Assembly (NCBI GenBank): GCA_949825065.1
Contig: OX463847.1
Span: forward strand, 32,006,115-32,070,114
Length of the DNA stretch: 64,000 nucleotides
Reading direction: 5' to 3'
Source of the DNA: Odontocerum albicorne
Lineage: Eukaryota; Arthropoda; Insecta; Trichoptera; Odontoceridae
The translations under genes were made by a program, and so were the position numbers. The first letter of the stretch is position 1. Each line of letters begins with the position of its first letter. Positions 10,861-23,086 of the stretch are shown one piece after another. A model generated the notes under the pieces. The model ran no database searches. It saw only the letters and a program-made list of their open reading frames with translations, and had not been told where the DNA came from.

Positions 10861-12604
10861 TATTAAACAATCTTGTCTATTGGCAATTTATAAAAAAATG
10901 GCGGGAGTTTGTGTTATTATTGAGTTGTCACAACTGTTCAATAGACAATGCTGCCAATCACAACAAAAATAAATAATATTATAATCGAGTAGGCGTTTAC
11001 TTTCGTCTGCAAGCTGTGAAATGAACTGAGAAAATGCTCGGCGCTCACCACGCTTTATATTTGATCTGGAATTTACGCTGTATTCAAAGCTAATATCGAC
11101 TCGTGTTGGGAACAAAGCATCGCAGAATGAGATAAAGCATATCTGCATGTGCACGTGAAACTTTGTTATTGTGCGCTAGTTTACAGAAGCCGGCATTGTT
11201 AGGTTGTCTATGAGCATCGCATAAATATCAATATTGTGTTACGTTATCACATTCATCAGAACATATGTCATTTAGGGACTAAATTAAAGCGCCTTAGTTT
11301 AAACATAATGGAATTTAAAAAGGAAACATAAATAAAGTTACGTATTGATTGCTCTCAATTAACAATTGTTGGTGGAACTTGACAATACTCGTACACTTGA
11401 TAATATTCCTGATATACACAAACCCAAACATCAGACTGGTGGATACAACAGTAGATTTTCAGTATTGATATTCTGGTTATTAGACACAACTTTCAATCCT
11501 TATTCCATCTGAATGAATTTAGTGGTTTAAAACTCTCAAAAAATGTTAGTAGTGACACATTATACTGATAATGAAGATTTCACTCTAGACTCTCAAGAAA
11601 TATCCTCTTTGGTGAGTTAACTAAGAAAACAGAGAGGATAGCGCGAGAAATATAAGGGTATATAGCAAACATGCTTAAAAACATGAATGTTTGACCCTTG
11701 AGAAGGAGCCAAATGGAGTACAGATGTTCCTAGTAATCAGGAGCCCAATGGAGAAAGAAGATGCAGACAAGCTGCATGTACTGAAGCGCCATGCCCTATA
11801 TACAACAATAACATATATACTTATCCCAGATTGAATTTCATAGTCATACATCTCTGGTGACACCAACGACAATTACCCTGATCCCCTACTTTGTACTGTG
11901 CGTTCTATTATACTCGTCACGGATAATGGACATTCATATTTTTTATGGCATTGATGAGGTGTCTTTTATACAATAAAGACGACCTTGAAGTAAGTTTTTT
12001 TACTACGGAACATATCAAAAGTTTTTTTTTATTTAGTTCGCTTGTGTTGGTGCAAAAAATGTAAAATTTTCAACATGAGAACTCTGTATTCCTAAAACTG
12101 TTGAAAGGAGTGGTTTTCTTGTGCAGTCTCGCTTGTATAGTAGGCTGCCAAGAACATTGTTTCTCAACATTTTTACCATACCGCTCTACAAAAAAAAAAT
12201 TTGGACTTAGCGACTCCCTGGAAAAATTTAATATCTTGACGATACATGTGACCGCAAAAATGTTGTACTTACACAAAGAAGATAAACCTTATAAGATACA
12301 TTACTTTGCACTACCTACAACACACCGTCATTAATTACATAATATGTAGATATGCAGAGGTAGCCATTGGAGTAAACGATATATGCATATGGAGGAATTT
12401 ATACATATGGAGGAGTAAACAATATACCATATACAACAATGACTTGGACTTTGGACAGTTCTTTTTTAAAGTTAAGTGACTCCCCTGATATTTCACCACG
12501 GGTCGCAACCTATAGGTTGAGAAATTATGGTTAAAGGGAAATCATAAAAATATTTTCAAGTAGTTTATAGGGTTCCAGTGGGGTGGGGTGTAGTTCAAAT
12601 ATTT
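10861..12604. other. No recognised gene
   Basis: The stretch holds a short inverted repeat (TTGTCTATTG near 10872 and CAATAGACAA near 10939) and a TACTCGTA motif at 11386-11393. A near-miss, TACTCGTC, lies at about 11911. No coding frame is supported. Confidence 0.4.
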
Positions 12605-12745
12605 AAAAGATTGATTATATCGATTACGGTGAAGAGTGGTTACATCGATTACAGCGATGTAATTCAATTTTTCCAAAAACATCGGTTACAGTGAACAATT
12701 CTTATATCGGTTACACCGATCTAGTTCAATTCTTCCAACGTTGTC
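12605..12745 (+). repeat. Two-unit direct repeat of about 70 bases
   Basis: Words of the form ATCGGTTACA..GATCTAGTTCAATTCTTCCAA recur in diverged form about 70 bases apart. ATCGATTACAG or ATCGGTTACA appears four times. It looks like an old tandem duplication of unknown origin. Confidence 0.5.
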
Positions 12746-13144
12746 ATGGATCGTCGTGCGTTGTACTAGAATTAATCAAATATTTTGTATTTTATTTGTA
12801 AAAAATAAATATTAGTGATTGTACATTCTTTTTTAAGTGAGAATTAATAAAACGATTAATTTATAAAATAAGTAATTAAAAATATGGATTATTTTCATAC
12901 TTATAGTATACGAGTAGCTCACGTGTTTTTTTCTTTCTGTTAGACGTTTATTTTTTTGTGGTTCTTAGCATTATTTGTGTTAAAAATGATTTCAATGTGC
13001 TAGTTTATTTATTTGCTGTAAAAATAAGGTCAAACGATAATGTTGTAGATAAACAATCGGTATTATCTGAGTGGTATTAATACTGTTATAGGGCGATTTA
13101 TCAGTTAACCTAATTTCACCTACAATATGAAATATTCCAAACAA

Positions 13145-13625
13145 CATAAAAACTTAAATAAAACAATATCGGAATCTTGGTTCCAATATTAAAATATGGA
13201 AGTGAAACTTGGATATGGAAAAAGGTACAGTTTTTTTAAATGATACATAAATTAGAACTATGCGTAGTGTGGAAGAACAATGTATGATATAATAATAAAT
13301 TAAGACATCAAGAAAAATGCGGATTAAGACAGTGTTTAAGATGAAGACAGATGTATTGAGATGATTCATACACGTAGTAAACATATATGTTTACATAAAT
13401 AATGTATTCGAGTAGTATAGAAGGCACGAGAAGTTTAGGAGAACCTGTAAAACATAAGCACGAGCAAATGAACTCAACTCTGAAACAAAACAATTGAAAA
13501 CCTTTATAATAGGTGAGTATGCAAAATGAGGTGTATGGATGTAGGAGAAGTGAAAGATATGCACCAGAATATAATAAAGTAGAGATCTGTTCTGTCTGCC
13601 TACCTCACTAGAAGCATGGCGGTAT
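13145..13625 (+). mobile_element. LINE family 1, long decayed 3' fragment
   Basis: It begins near the motif corresponding to LVPILKYGSETW, continues through a degraded MRALRRMCG segment and an LRWFGHVE-like segment, and ends in the tail coding MRCMDVGEVKD...LSAYLTRS. Frames change repeatedly. It covers about the last 150 codons of ORF2 plus the tail. Confidence 0.65.
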
Positions 13626-16254
13626 GGTGATTATGATATTTGGAGTCTTTCATGTATTGTAGAAGTACGAGCATGTTTTCTTGTTTCAGAAACGTTTTTA
13701 TAATTTCTGTATGATTTGCGATAATATTCTCCCGAAAATTAATTTGGAGACATTGAAAAGAATGATAAATATTCTGCTTACCAAAATATTAACCGCTGAG
13801 TCCAATAACGGATATCAAAAGCGATATATTTAAAGTAAGGTGGCATGTTTATTAAAATATTGACCTCAAGACGCTAGTATGGAAAGCCAGCATCCAGCTG
13901 TTGACGAGATGGTATGTCCATTTCCTGTATTCTGTTTTCGACAATTCATCACACCCGATAAGTAAGATGCAGCTACCACCTGGCGTACATAGGGGTAGTT
14001 GTTCACAATGTGAACAGTCGTTTCCGCATATGCAAAGAAGAGAGTTAGTCACTCTCCATATACCATATGTATAAGATATGTGTAGTGCCGTGAGACCACG
14101 CTGGAATATCTTAAAATTGTACCAGATATTTTTCAGAAGAAATAACCCTAGCAGCTTCAGGTCTAAGTCCTCAAAGGTCACCGATTGATACCTTACTAAC
14201 TTGTATCTTTATCAATTCATTATTTCTATTATATCATAGACATATGTAAGCTGCGATGAATTTCAGGAGTAAGCAAGAAAACAAAATAAAGATGAGTATG
14301 TGAAATGCACCCTGAAAATTATCTCGATCTCGTTGAAATAAAGAAAACTAACCTTTGATGGGATAGACATCTGTAAAGTATGAAAACCAACTAAATATGA
14401 GGGAAACCAGACACTGGGAATGGAAATTCCTGAAAATAGAGGAAGATATCGTCCAAAGAAGCTGTAAACTGATAGCATCAACCAAGACGTGATCTGAACC
14501 TGATTTTGAAGATGATCTTGGACAGATTACGATGGAGAGAGACAACTCACCATAAAGACCCCAAATAAATGGGAAAATGTAATGATGAAATTTCTTGGAT
14601 TACTTAATTCAGTCAAGTTTACTTTCTTTGAGAAGGTGCTATTAAAGTTTTTTTTTATTATTACTGAATACAAATCATATCTGAATCAGAAAAGAAGACT
14701 CAAGATAGAATGTTGAGGATTGGTGAGGATCCCACACAAGATTATGTACTTCTCCAAACAGCGGAGAAAGTCCAATTTCTTTTTGAGTTTACGCTACTTG
14801 CGATAGTGCAATTACTAACCATGTATCTGTCCTACAGGATTTGTTGTAGACATTTTGAGATCCTTTTTTCTAAGCTTAAGACGGGATTTGAGGGTATCTT
14901 CCTATACCTTTGGATCATTGATGATCGAATAATCCAAAGGTATAGGAAGGAGCATGATCGAATTCAACTTTGTTGGAAAACATATGGTTTTATATTTAAT
15001 TCCTGAAAACTATATAAGAGTCAGTAATGTTGATTTGTTTCGACTTGCAATAAGTAGTGCAAATTAGCTGTATCTTTATTTCGCGGGCTGTCATTTTTAA
15101 ATGAGGTCTCGGATATTGCCAAGTTAATAAACTATAACAATTTTGGAAAATATTGTTAAAGAAGGAATTTTAAGCATTCTAGGTAATTAGGGTTAATTGT
15201 TTCCACGGAACAGGTATAAGACGGAACCATTGTTTTATTCAAAAGAGCATTCATTTATACATTCAAAATGGATAATTTTACATAACAATTATTAAAATTC
15301 CAATTTCCAGAGTTCGTATCATGCATAGTTGTCATGTTATAGGTTAGTGAAAATGTTAAACAATATATAGATGAAGAGTAAGAACACTGATTCTTCCGTT
15401 AATTCAGCAACCATTCTCCTAATTTCTGACATCGTTGAACCAAATATGACCACACCCAAGTCATCTATCATATTGCACTCACGGCATATTCTCACTACTG
15501 GGTACCTGTATTATTTCTAAATATATCTAAGCTGAAGAAAGTAGGCCCTTCAAGAGATCCTGCTGTACACTTCTGTATTTTTTTAGCATTTTAATACCGG
15601 CTTACAATGTATTTGGGTTGAATCGTACATTTAAGTTAAATAAAAACATTTTTTAAGTTGATAAAAATCGTACACACATATGTGAAATAAAAAAAATGTA
15701 AATTCTAATTAAATAAAAATAATTATAAATATAGTTTCTTGAAAATATACTGTATTCAGCAGATACAAACATTCGCTCTGTTTTATAATACATATGGTAG
15801 GACATCTCAATGTCCATATGAGCGAGGTCAGGGCATACGTACGAGTAGGTGTTCACTAAATGAGAATACACAGTGATACTCGGTAGTAGGGTTTCTCTTA
15901 TAAGACACTTTTGTTTATCCCGGTATGAAATCGATCTTTCTCGGGGGATTTCCCGGGATATAATAAATTTTATCAATATTTTAACATAAAATAACCTGGA
16001 TAAGGAAGGGGGTGGTTGATTATTTAAAATATGGTACAACTCCTAGTCATGTAATACATTTTGCTCCATGATTGGTATAAATAAAATAGTATTGATGACA
16101 AATATATACTTAAAAATATTATCCTCCCATTTATAGTACATCTAAAATTAAATGAACACTAAATTTTTTTTAAATTAATTTTTATGTGATTTAAGAAAAC
16201 AATTGCTAATTATATGTTCTGATTAGTAATTAGCGATTGTATATTCTTGTAATA
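13626..16254. other. Long gene-free stretch with one hairpin
   Basis: The longest frame (minus, 13852-14181, 109 codons) contains clustered cysteines but matches no family I know. Plus-strand purine-rich sequence at 14260-14540 looks faintly exonic but has no supporting frame. A TACGAGTA motif lies at 15840-15847. A CCCGG-rich near-palindrome lies at about 15918-15960. Confidence 0.4.
14898..14949. repeat. Perfect 18 bp hairpin with 16-base loop
   Basis: CTTCCTATACCTTTGGAT (14898-14915) is exactly complementary to 14932-14949. The right arm sits between two copies of ATGATCGAAT (14921-14930 and 14954-14963), suggesting a template-switch event. The surroundings show no terminator or RNA-gene context. 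Confidence 0.7.
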
Positions 16255-16600
16255 GAGAGTGATATGTTACTCTTTCTTCAATCATTGGTTCTACATGCTC
16301 AAACCATCTCAAAATACTCTTCATAATCCTACTTAATGCAGCAGCCTTAAATTCTCATTCATCCCTATTCAATGACACGCTTACACAGTTTTACACCGTT
16401 CCCCTGGTAGAGCAGAAAGAGAGGCCAGAATGCCACACTCACCCATCTCGACACTTACATTTAGTCTCTTCCACATACATACACTTCTTTATACAGCTCT
16501 TACAAATTTTCTTCCTTCTTACTTTTCCTTCTTTCAAAATTTCATCCACTTGAAACAACCATAGTTTCCTTGGTCTTCCTCTATCTTGCTTTCAATTTAT
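16255..16600 (-). mobile_element. LINE family 1, two joined pieces
   Basis: The low-coordinate part carries the minus-strand motif corresponding to FEHVEPMIEERVT. The higher part, about 16400-16600, carries the RGRPRKLW...VDEILKEGKVRRK linker and the C-terminal tail. The order is not colinear with intact copies, so a rearrangement or two insertions are likely. Confidence 0.6.
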
Positions 16601-16620
16601 ATTAACGCAGTATATGATAT

Positions 16621-16863
16621 TTGTAATTTGTTTTATAAACACTGTTTATTTCACTTTTTGTAACGGTATAACCCTACCGTTTTCAAGTCTTTCCCCTCAT
16701 CATCAGGGGAGCACAAACAAGACTTGGTTGTGCTCACTTGATGATGAGATGAAAGCCTTGAAACCGGTAGGGTTATACCGTGACAAAAAGTGGAATAAAC
16801 AGTGTTCGATAAAACAAATTACAATGTCTTTAAACCTCCACTACGTTAATGCCTTAACTTTAA
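16621..16863 (+). mobile_element. Second copy of the foldback unit, diverged
   Basis: Imperfect inverted arms (about 16621-16700 and 16745-16824) and the same unique tail as the 6913-7147 unit identify it. The bounding direct repeat is ATGATAT, at 16614-16620 and 16864-16870. The right arm keeps the GATGATGAGATG...CCTTGAAAC core and the CGGTA/TACCG stem. The loop has extra sequence compared with the first copy. Confidence 0.7.
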
Positions 16864-16869
16864 ATGATA

Positions 16870-17110
16870 TACTGTATATTTGTTTTGTTAGTCTTTCTTC
16901 ATTCATTCGTTCCACGTTCCCAAACCATCTCAAAGTGTTGTTCTTCACCTTAATTAACACATCAGTCTAAAGTTCAGGTTCATCCCTAATCACATAATTC
17001 CGTATTCTTTCATATACACATATTGTCATCATGTGTATTCTCTTCAGTGCGTGCATTTCTAAAGCATCTATTCAGCACTTTTCAGTCATTTTCCACGTCC
17101 ACGTTCTTCA
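16870..17110 (-). mobile_element. LINE family 1 fragment
   Basis: On the minus strand it carries a decayed NARTEENT...M segment and, toward lower coordinates, FEMVWERGTNE, corresponding to LRWFGHVERMNE. It starts immediately after the foldback unit's right target repeat. Confidence 0.55.
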
Positions 17111-18159
17111 TTTATTCGTTCGGCAAACACAAAAAAGGAAAATAACATTTCTAAATATCCCGGGACAGGGGCCATTTCACAGGAAATTTAAAAAAAGTTT
17201 TAAACAGACCGGTATGTCGAGATACCGGGAAAGAAACCTTAATCGGTAGGAGTCAGCGTATCGAGCTCACACACACCACTCTCACATCCACACGCCATAC
17301 ACTGCTGGACTGCTAGACCAAAATAGACCTACAGAGAACCCGCCGGCACGAGAAGCAAAACTTCTCTAAATACATTTATTTATCTCTCTTATTATATTGG
17401 AGCATTGTCCTCTATCCACACAGAGACGCACTAATTCAAAATTATCTTTTCTATTTTTATTTCACTTAGATATTTTCATTTTCCAGTCTTTCGAATAAAG
17501 AACTTATTTGTTTAAATCCAGATCAGTCAATCATCCAGTCGCATTCGGAGTTGCTTATTGACAATATCTTGCATGGTCTGGTGTTATGCAACATTATTAT
17601 ATATGACTTTTTTTAGTGAGCAACATTTTTATGATATAACATATGTCATGTTCGTACACCGTTCAACCTCAAAAATAGTGTTTAAGGGAGATCAGATTCC
17701 CACACTCATCATCAACGAGGGACGTCAACGTGGTCTGTAGACGAACTTTGGATTTGAAGTCGACAGTTCTTTACTTAGCCGATATTTTTCGGTATATATC
17801 CTCTCATACAATATCGATTCATATCTTCTTATGGAGTTACAAAGCAAACCCAAATATTTCGATAGAATGTTTCAAGTAGCTGAATGTCTTCTGTAGAACA
17901 GTATTCTATCCTTCCTGAGGTAAATCTCCGAATCGATAATGTTCTCAGTAGACTTGAAAAGTCACTTGTCGTCCGTATATCTTCTGAGGTTGAGATAGTT
18001 AGGAAGCGTTCTTGAGGTGATCTTAATGATTGTGAAACAGCGCTATATTAAATTATCGTAAAAAAATAAGATAAATGGGTTTTATGTAAAGCATCTGGAA
18101 GCATTTGAAGACCACTTTTTAAAATATATGTAATAAATATCAACACTGCACATATAAAA
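17111..18159. other. Unassigned; GC-richer patch at 17150-17350
   Basis: The patch has CCCGGGACAGGGGCC and GATACCGGGAAAG words plus a CA-rich run. It recalls the 15918-15960 sequence and could be part of one unknown element. Nothing in it translates into a recognisable product. Confidence 0.35.
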
Positions 18160-18377
18160 GACGATCTATGTGATTCAGATGGCAAGATGCCTGTCTTTCG
18201 ATCCGGGGGGTGCGGGTCCTATCCCCGTTGAAACTCAGATTTTTTTAAAAGGATTCACCCGGCTTTTACTTAAGGCCTCTTTATCACATTTTGGTTGGTT
18301 AGAAGAGATTTCCACATGAAAAAAAGCCTCCAGGCTGTACTGTATACAATGAAAGTGTAATATAATACAAAACAATA
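18160..18377 (+). mobile_element. SINE family A copy
   Basis: It keeps GATGCCTGTCTTTCGATCCGG, a decayed B box (GGGTCCTATCC), the ACTCAGATTTTTTT joint, AAGGCCTCTTT, GGTTGGTTAGAAGAG and the GCTGTACTGTATACAATGA end with an AATAC-type tail. It is full length but diverged. Confidence 0.8.
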
Positions 18378-18799
18378 ATACACACTACCAAATGGCGAAA
18401 ATGTTCCTAACATTGTTTTGCGTTGGTAAGATTTTTGCGGTTTCCTGATCAAGTAATGCTTTTATCCACATATGCGGAGACGTTTCCATTCTTATTTCCT
18501 CACTCGACGACTTCTTTTACTATTTAGGACATTTAATTCTCCATAAACGTGGGTACGATTTCCGTGAAAAGAATATTTATTTTATTTTATAGAGCTCCTT
18601 TGAGGAGAGATGGCTGTCTTAATAGTAATAAATCATCACTTTTATTATTATTTGGTGGCTTGTAACATTTACAAGTACTTATAATGAGAAGAACAATTGG
18701 TAATCTGTTATTTAACGCAAATTACTGTCATTAAATCGTTATTTAAAGCTCAAGTGAGAATATAGCAGTTTTTATGTGTTAACCAACCAATGCATTTAA

Positions 18800-19270
18800 A
18801 AAAAAGCCAACCTAGCTGCTCACATTGGAACCTTGGTCCGAATATTAGGATATGCAAGCGAAACCTGGACATGGTAAAAATTTATGAAAGTAAGATAAAT
18901 GCGGTTGAAATGAGAGCGTTGCAGAGAATGTGTGGGAAAACATTGCATGACTGATTAATGACATGAGAAAATAATGCGGACTGAAAGAACATGCAGTGTT
19001 TTAGATGGATAAAGATCATCGCAATAGTTCAGCCACGTAGAAAGAATGAATGGTGAAATATTTACAATAATAATCTATATAAGTAGTAAAGAAGTTCGGG
19101 AAGACCTAGAAAAACGTGGCACGACCAAAATGAATCGATTTCTGAAAATGGGTAAAGTGTTAAGCTTTATAATAGTAAATTATGCACTTCGAGGAGTATG
19201 TATGTGGCAAAAGCGAAAGATGTATACTAGGATAGAAAAAAGTCGATATATGTTCTCTCTGTATAGGATG
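18800..19270 (+). mobile_element. LINE family 1, long decayed fragment
   Basis: It starts with a sequence corresponding to LVRILGYASETW, then INAVEMRALQRMCGKT, then an RMNGEIFT-type segment, linker and tail. Stops and shifts are present throughout. It covers roughly the same part of ORF2 as the 13145 and 43075 copies. Confidence 0.7.
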
Positions 19271-19469
19271 TATTTGACATAACCGTGTTCATATTTCTTA
19301 TGGCCGTTAAACGATGACATTGGACTTTAAGATGGATGGCGTCAGGTTCATTAAATTTATCATTCTACATCATTATTATGCCGTATTTATTCTAGATATT
19401 TGCACTGATGTCAAAGTCGGCATTAAAAACATTTTTTTATGATTGGTATACTTTTATAAATTCAAAACA

Positions 19470-19640
19470 ATGAGCTCTTCGGATTAAGGAATTATAAAAA
19501 GTCTGGAAAATCGTAAGAGTTGTATGAAGAGGTGTATGGGTGTGGAAGAGGCGAAGGATGTGTGTTACGATAGGAAAAGTTGGTGCTCTATCCTTTCTGT
19601 CTACCCTGACAGAGAAACGCCATATTGATGTGTATGTACT
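19470..19640 (+). mobile_element. LINE family 1, tail fragment
   Basis: One frame reads SCMKRCMGVEEAKDVCYDR and continues to LSVYPDRETPY. This is one of the clearest tails, matching the C-terminus of the family's ORF2. Confidence 0.7.
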
Positions 19641-19714
19641 AAACAAGTATTGTGGATTCGGGTTCGATACATATTGGTACCCACAAATGAATCGTAATGT
19701 GGTTTTATCACGAG

Positions 19715-19794
19715 TCTTGTAAAATAATTCCGGTTTGGTTGGATGAAAATGTTACATAGTAATTAGTCCGCCAGGTTATACTATATACAATGGA
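19715..19794 (+). mobile_element. SINE family A, 3' half
   Basis: The GGTTTGGTTGGATGAAAATG and CCGCCAGGTTATACTATATAC blocks are present; the tRNA head is absent. It runs straight into the pentamer array. Confidence 0.65.
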
Positions 19795-20180
19795 AGTCTA
19801 GTACAGATCAGTGTAGTACAATGCAGTACAGTAGTTTAGTGCATTGCAGAGCAGTGTAGTAAAGTGTAGTGAAATGCATTACGATGCAGCGCAGTGTGGT
19901 GGAGTACAATCCAGTACAGTGTAGTGAAATGCATTACAATGCATTGCAATGTAGTGGAGTACGAATGCAATTCAGTAAAGTGCAGTTAATTACAGAGAAG
20001 TTTAGTGAAGTGCAGTGTTGTGAAATGCATTATAATACAATGCTTTATAGGGGATTCCAGTAGTTAAATGATTAACAGTATAGTGTAGTGGAGTGGATTA
20101 CAGTCCAGTAGCGTTCCGTGTAGTACTGTACAGTGCAGTTTAGTGCAGTGCAAGGCAGTAAAGTATAGCACAGTATAATA
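19795..20180 (+). repeat. Degenerate pentamer array grown from a SINE tail
   Basis: About 385 bases of five-base periodic sequence with units such as GTGCA, GTACA, ATGCA and GTGTA. It begins at the point where a family A SINE normally has its AATAC-type tail. The unit types are mixed rather than homogeneous. Confidence 0.75.
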
Positions 20181-21375
20181 CAAATTTAAGTATGAATGAT
20201 GTTTATTTAAACGTATAAATATATAACGCAATATATTAAATTATGTTGCTTTATTTAAACAAGATTAGTATAAATTCTATCCAATATGTAGCTTTATTTA
20301 TACTAATATAAATCATGTGTTATATGATCAATGAACTCTCGCGATAACACTATCGGTCAAAAGTGATTGTTTCTAAACGTTTTGCAATATTTAGGTTATG
20401 TGTTAAGCTTGGATAAAGATTTTTTGTAAATGATTTCTTTGCTTTGACACCTACAAGTACGAGTTGAACATAAATAGAAATTCAATGAACAATAGAAATT
20501 GTATCTAGGGCAGTTGATCAAAAATGTCACAAATATTTTTGTTTTGTTCATAGGATGCAAACTTTTAATTATAAGGGAAATAATAACCGTTTTGGATGCA
20601 GAATGCAATGTACGAGAAATGTTAAATTAAAAAATCGGATTTCTAGTTCAATTATCCTTCGTATTCAATTTCATTTTATTGTATTTAACTTTATTGTTGT
20701 TATGTTAAATTTCGCCAAAAATAATGCTGCACTCTTTCAAACTGGATTACGTGGCTTATATCTGCCTTTATTTACAATATACTCATCATTGTCTTCTTAT
20801 TCGCCTTTTGGATCAAGATATGAATTATTTTTTACACTATTTACGGGCGATTTTCAAAATTCGAATATCTCGCGTCACCCTGGGGTGAATATTCATTAAT
20901 TTCAATTGAAAAAATACTTTCGAGAAATAATAAGGAGCAGTTCACATGAATATGTGAATGTAATAATTGAGTGCTAATATTTCGAATGTTAAGATTCAAG
21001 AATTCTCAGTCATTATAAACTGCTTTCTGGTTTTAATATTTGTATTTTACTGTTCAACAGTAAAGTGATCTTTTTTAATAAATGCATTATTTACCATTGT
21101 TATTTTATGTATTATAATCATATCAAGGAGTGACAAATATTTTTTTTATATAATTATTAAATCGTAACTATGGCAACACCTATTGTTACATATATGTATA
21201 AAAACAACTGATTTTGTGTTGGTTGGAAAATTTCATACGATTTTTAGATCGTCTTTAGCAGTCATTATTTTCAAATTTTAAGAATATTGTTTTATTCGTT
21301 GTATTGGAAATTTATTAATATGTCGAGAGGAGTTTAAGCTGTCAAATTAAATACTATATTTATTCGGTCCACATG
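20181..21375. other. AT-rich, no recognised gene
   Basis: A 114-codon frame at 20555-20899 is rich in Phe, Ser and Leu and shows no family motif. I regard it as chance. A near-scar, TACGAGTT, lies at about 20458. Confidence 0.4.
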
Positions 21376-21450
21376 TGTGTATACTGAAACGACAGATGGC
21401 TAGGACCTTCGAAACGTATGCAAACGATAAAGTGTCAATAAACCGAGACA
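21376..21450 (+). mobile_element. Penelope-terminal-like motif with AATAAA
   Basis: CTGAAACGACAGATGG, then CCTTCGAAACGT, then AATAAA at 21437-21442 gives the layout seen at the 3' ends of some Penelope-like elements. It is a short fragment with no coding sequence attached. Confidence 0.35.
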
Positions 21451-21599
21451 CAAATAATGCAAGGATAATCTGACCTTGTTTGGTGCAGAGTCGGCGGCAG
21501 TACTTGCGATTAATTCAATTTATATTTTAGTGTATTATTTTATTAGTATACATTATTATCTAGAATTACCATCATGTCGAAATAATTTTAGAAATCTTC

Positions 21600-21850
21600 T
21601 TCTTACAGTGGATTCTTGATGAGTTTTTTCTGTAGTATTTCTGAAATGTGTACCCACCATCTTTTAGGGAGTCTGTCAGGTAGCCAGCTTCATAAAGGGT
21701 AACCATGAGTAAATTTATGAGGAATCCGAATCTCATTAAGTTTTATGGCAATCTCGTCAATAGCGTCTTCAGTGAATCCGCATCTTACAATGTCGTCGGT
21801 TTTAGACACTCTTCTTATTTCCGTGTTTCTTATTCTACCTAAATGTTTAA
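21600..21850 (-). mobile_element. Decayed LINE RT C-terminal fragment (different family)
   Basis: The minus strand reads RIRNTEIRRVSKTDDIV, close to the RNxEIRRRTKVTDVI motif of several insect LINEs, and further on DRLPKRWW, matching a GRPPKRW-type linker. It is frameshifted and truncated. Confidence 0.5.
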
Positions 21851-21868
21851 AGTAAATTGAAAAAAAAA

Positions 21869-21910
21869 CTGACGTTTCAGATCCATTACAGTATTCATCT
21901 TCAGAGTCAT
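21869..21910 (-). mobile_element. Penelope-terminal-like motif
   Basis: On the minus strand it reads TGACTCTGAAGATGA, then a short stem region, then CTGAAACGTCAG. TGAC and GTCA can pair across the motif. It resembles the motif in the two foldback units but stands alone. Confidence 0.4.
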
Positions 21911-23086
21911 GTAAAATATTAAACTTTATATATCATATACGGTAATGAAAAAAAAACACTTGAATGGTGTGCAATTAGATATACAGTAATACTGATTATT
22001 AACATATATTATATATACTGTATTACCATTTTTAATAGACGAAATTACAACTTTTGATATATGGTGTAACCGTATTTAATTTACAGTATAACCGTTTTTA
22101 ATATACTATATTATCGTTTGACATACGGTATTGATAAAAAAAAATGATGTACAATTTTTAATGAATATTGATATTACAATACGTTAAATTAACCAAGTGT
22201 TTCACCAGGATATATTGCATTAATTAAAAATATTATGCATGATACGACTAAGGTATTATTTTTTTTGTGAAAACCCTTAAGATTCGGGAAGTATCAACAA
22301 ATTAGATTTAATCTTATAATTATCCGCTTTTTAGGCAAACAGAAACTGACAGATGTTTATTTAATTAACAGGAAAACCTTGAAAAGATATAAGATGATTT
22401 GTGATAACAAAACAATGAATTTACTACAAGACTTATTTCTTATCAATCGCAAAAAGTAGAAACCTACACTTCAATTTAATTTAATAAAAATAAATTAAAA
22501 ATACGTTTCAAAAGCGTAAGTGAGGGGAAATGTAAGAAGAAAAAGATAAAAAAGTAACATAACCATTTGATTCTGGGGAATAATAGAATTCTTCTAATAT
22601 TTGTATGGCTGCTCTCCAGTTATTCTAAGAATCGAGTTTTTGTATGTTTTGGAGATGAATTATGATACATGGAACCTATGATTCACAATTCTTGCTTAAC
22701 ATTTTTATGTTTTCAAGAATATCATGATTTCATAATTGGTTCTATAGCGCCGGTGGTTCTAAGCCTCATTCAAGAACATTTTTCACTCCCTTCTATCCGT
22801 TTACCGTATATCCATCGAATCATCAAGAACACGTGAAAAAAAAAAGAAATTATTTATCTCTAACCAAAGTTACTGGGTTCATATTTTAAACAATATATGA
22901 ATCTCCTTCTTAAAAAAGCTAGAGCAAAAATTTACATCTTCAAATGCAAGGTCGTCAACTATACAAAAGCAGCTGATGTTGCACGAAGAACTTCCACAAT
23001 ACCCCACCCCGCTGACAAATCATATCACCAATAAAATTAGTCAAATGTGGAGTTCCATAAAAAATGTAGCCCATATTTTCGTGTAA
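21911..23086. other. AT-rich stretch with a degenerate ACCGTT-type repeat
   Basis: Between about 21940 and 22140, words like ACGGTA, ACCGTT and TATACTGTATTACC recur in both orientations. This suggests an old palindromic or tandem element too decayed to classify. The rest shows nothing. Confidence 0.35.

Noticed and set aside
20555..20899. 114-codon plus-strand frame
   Set aside because: Composition is hydrophobic and low in complexity, with no motif and no signs of splicing or a promoter.
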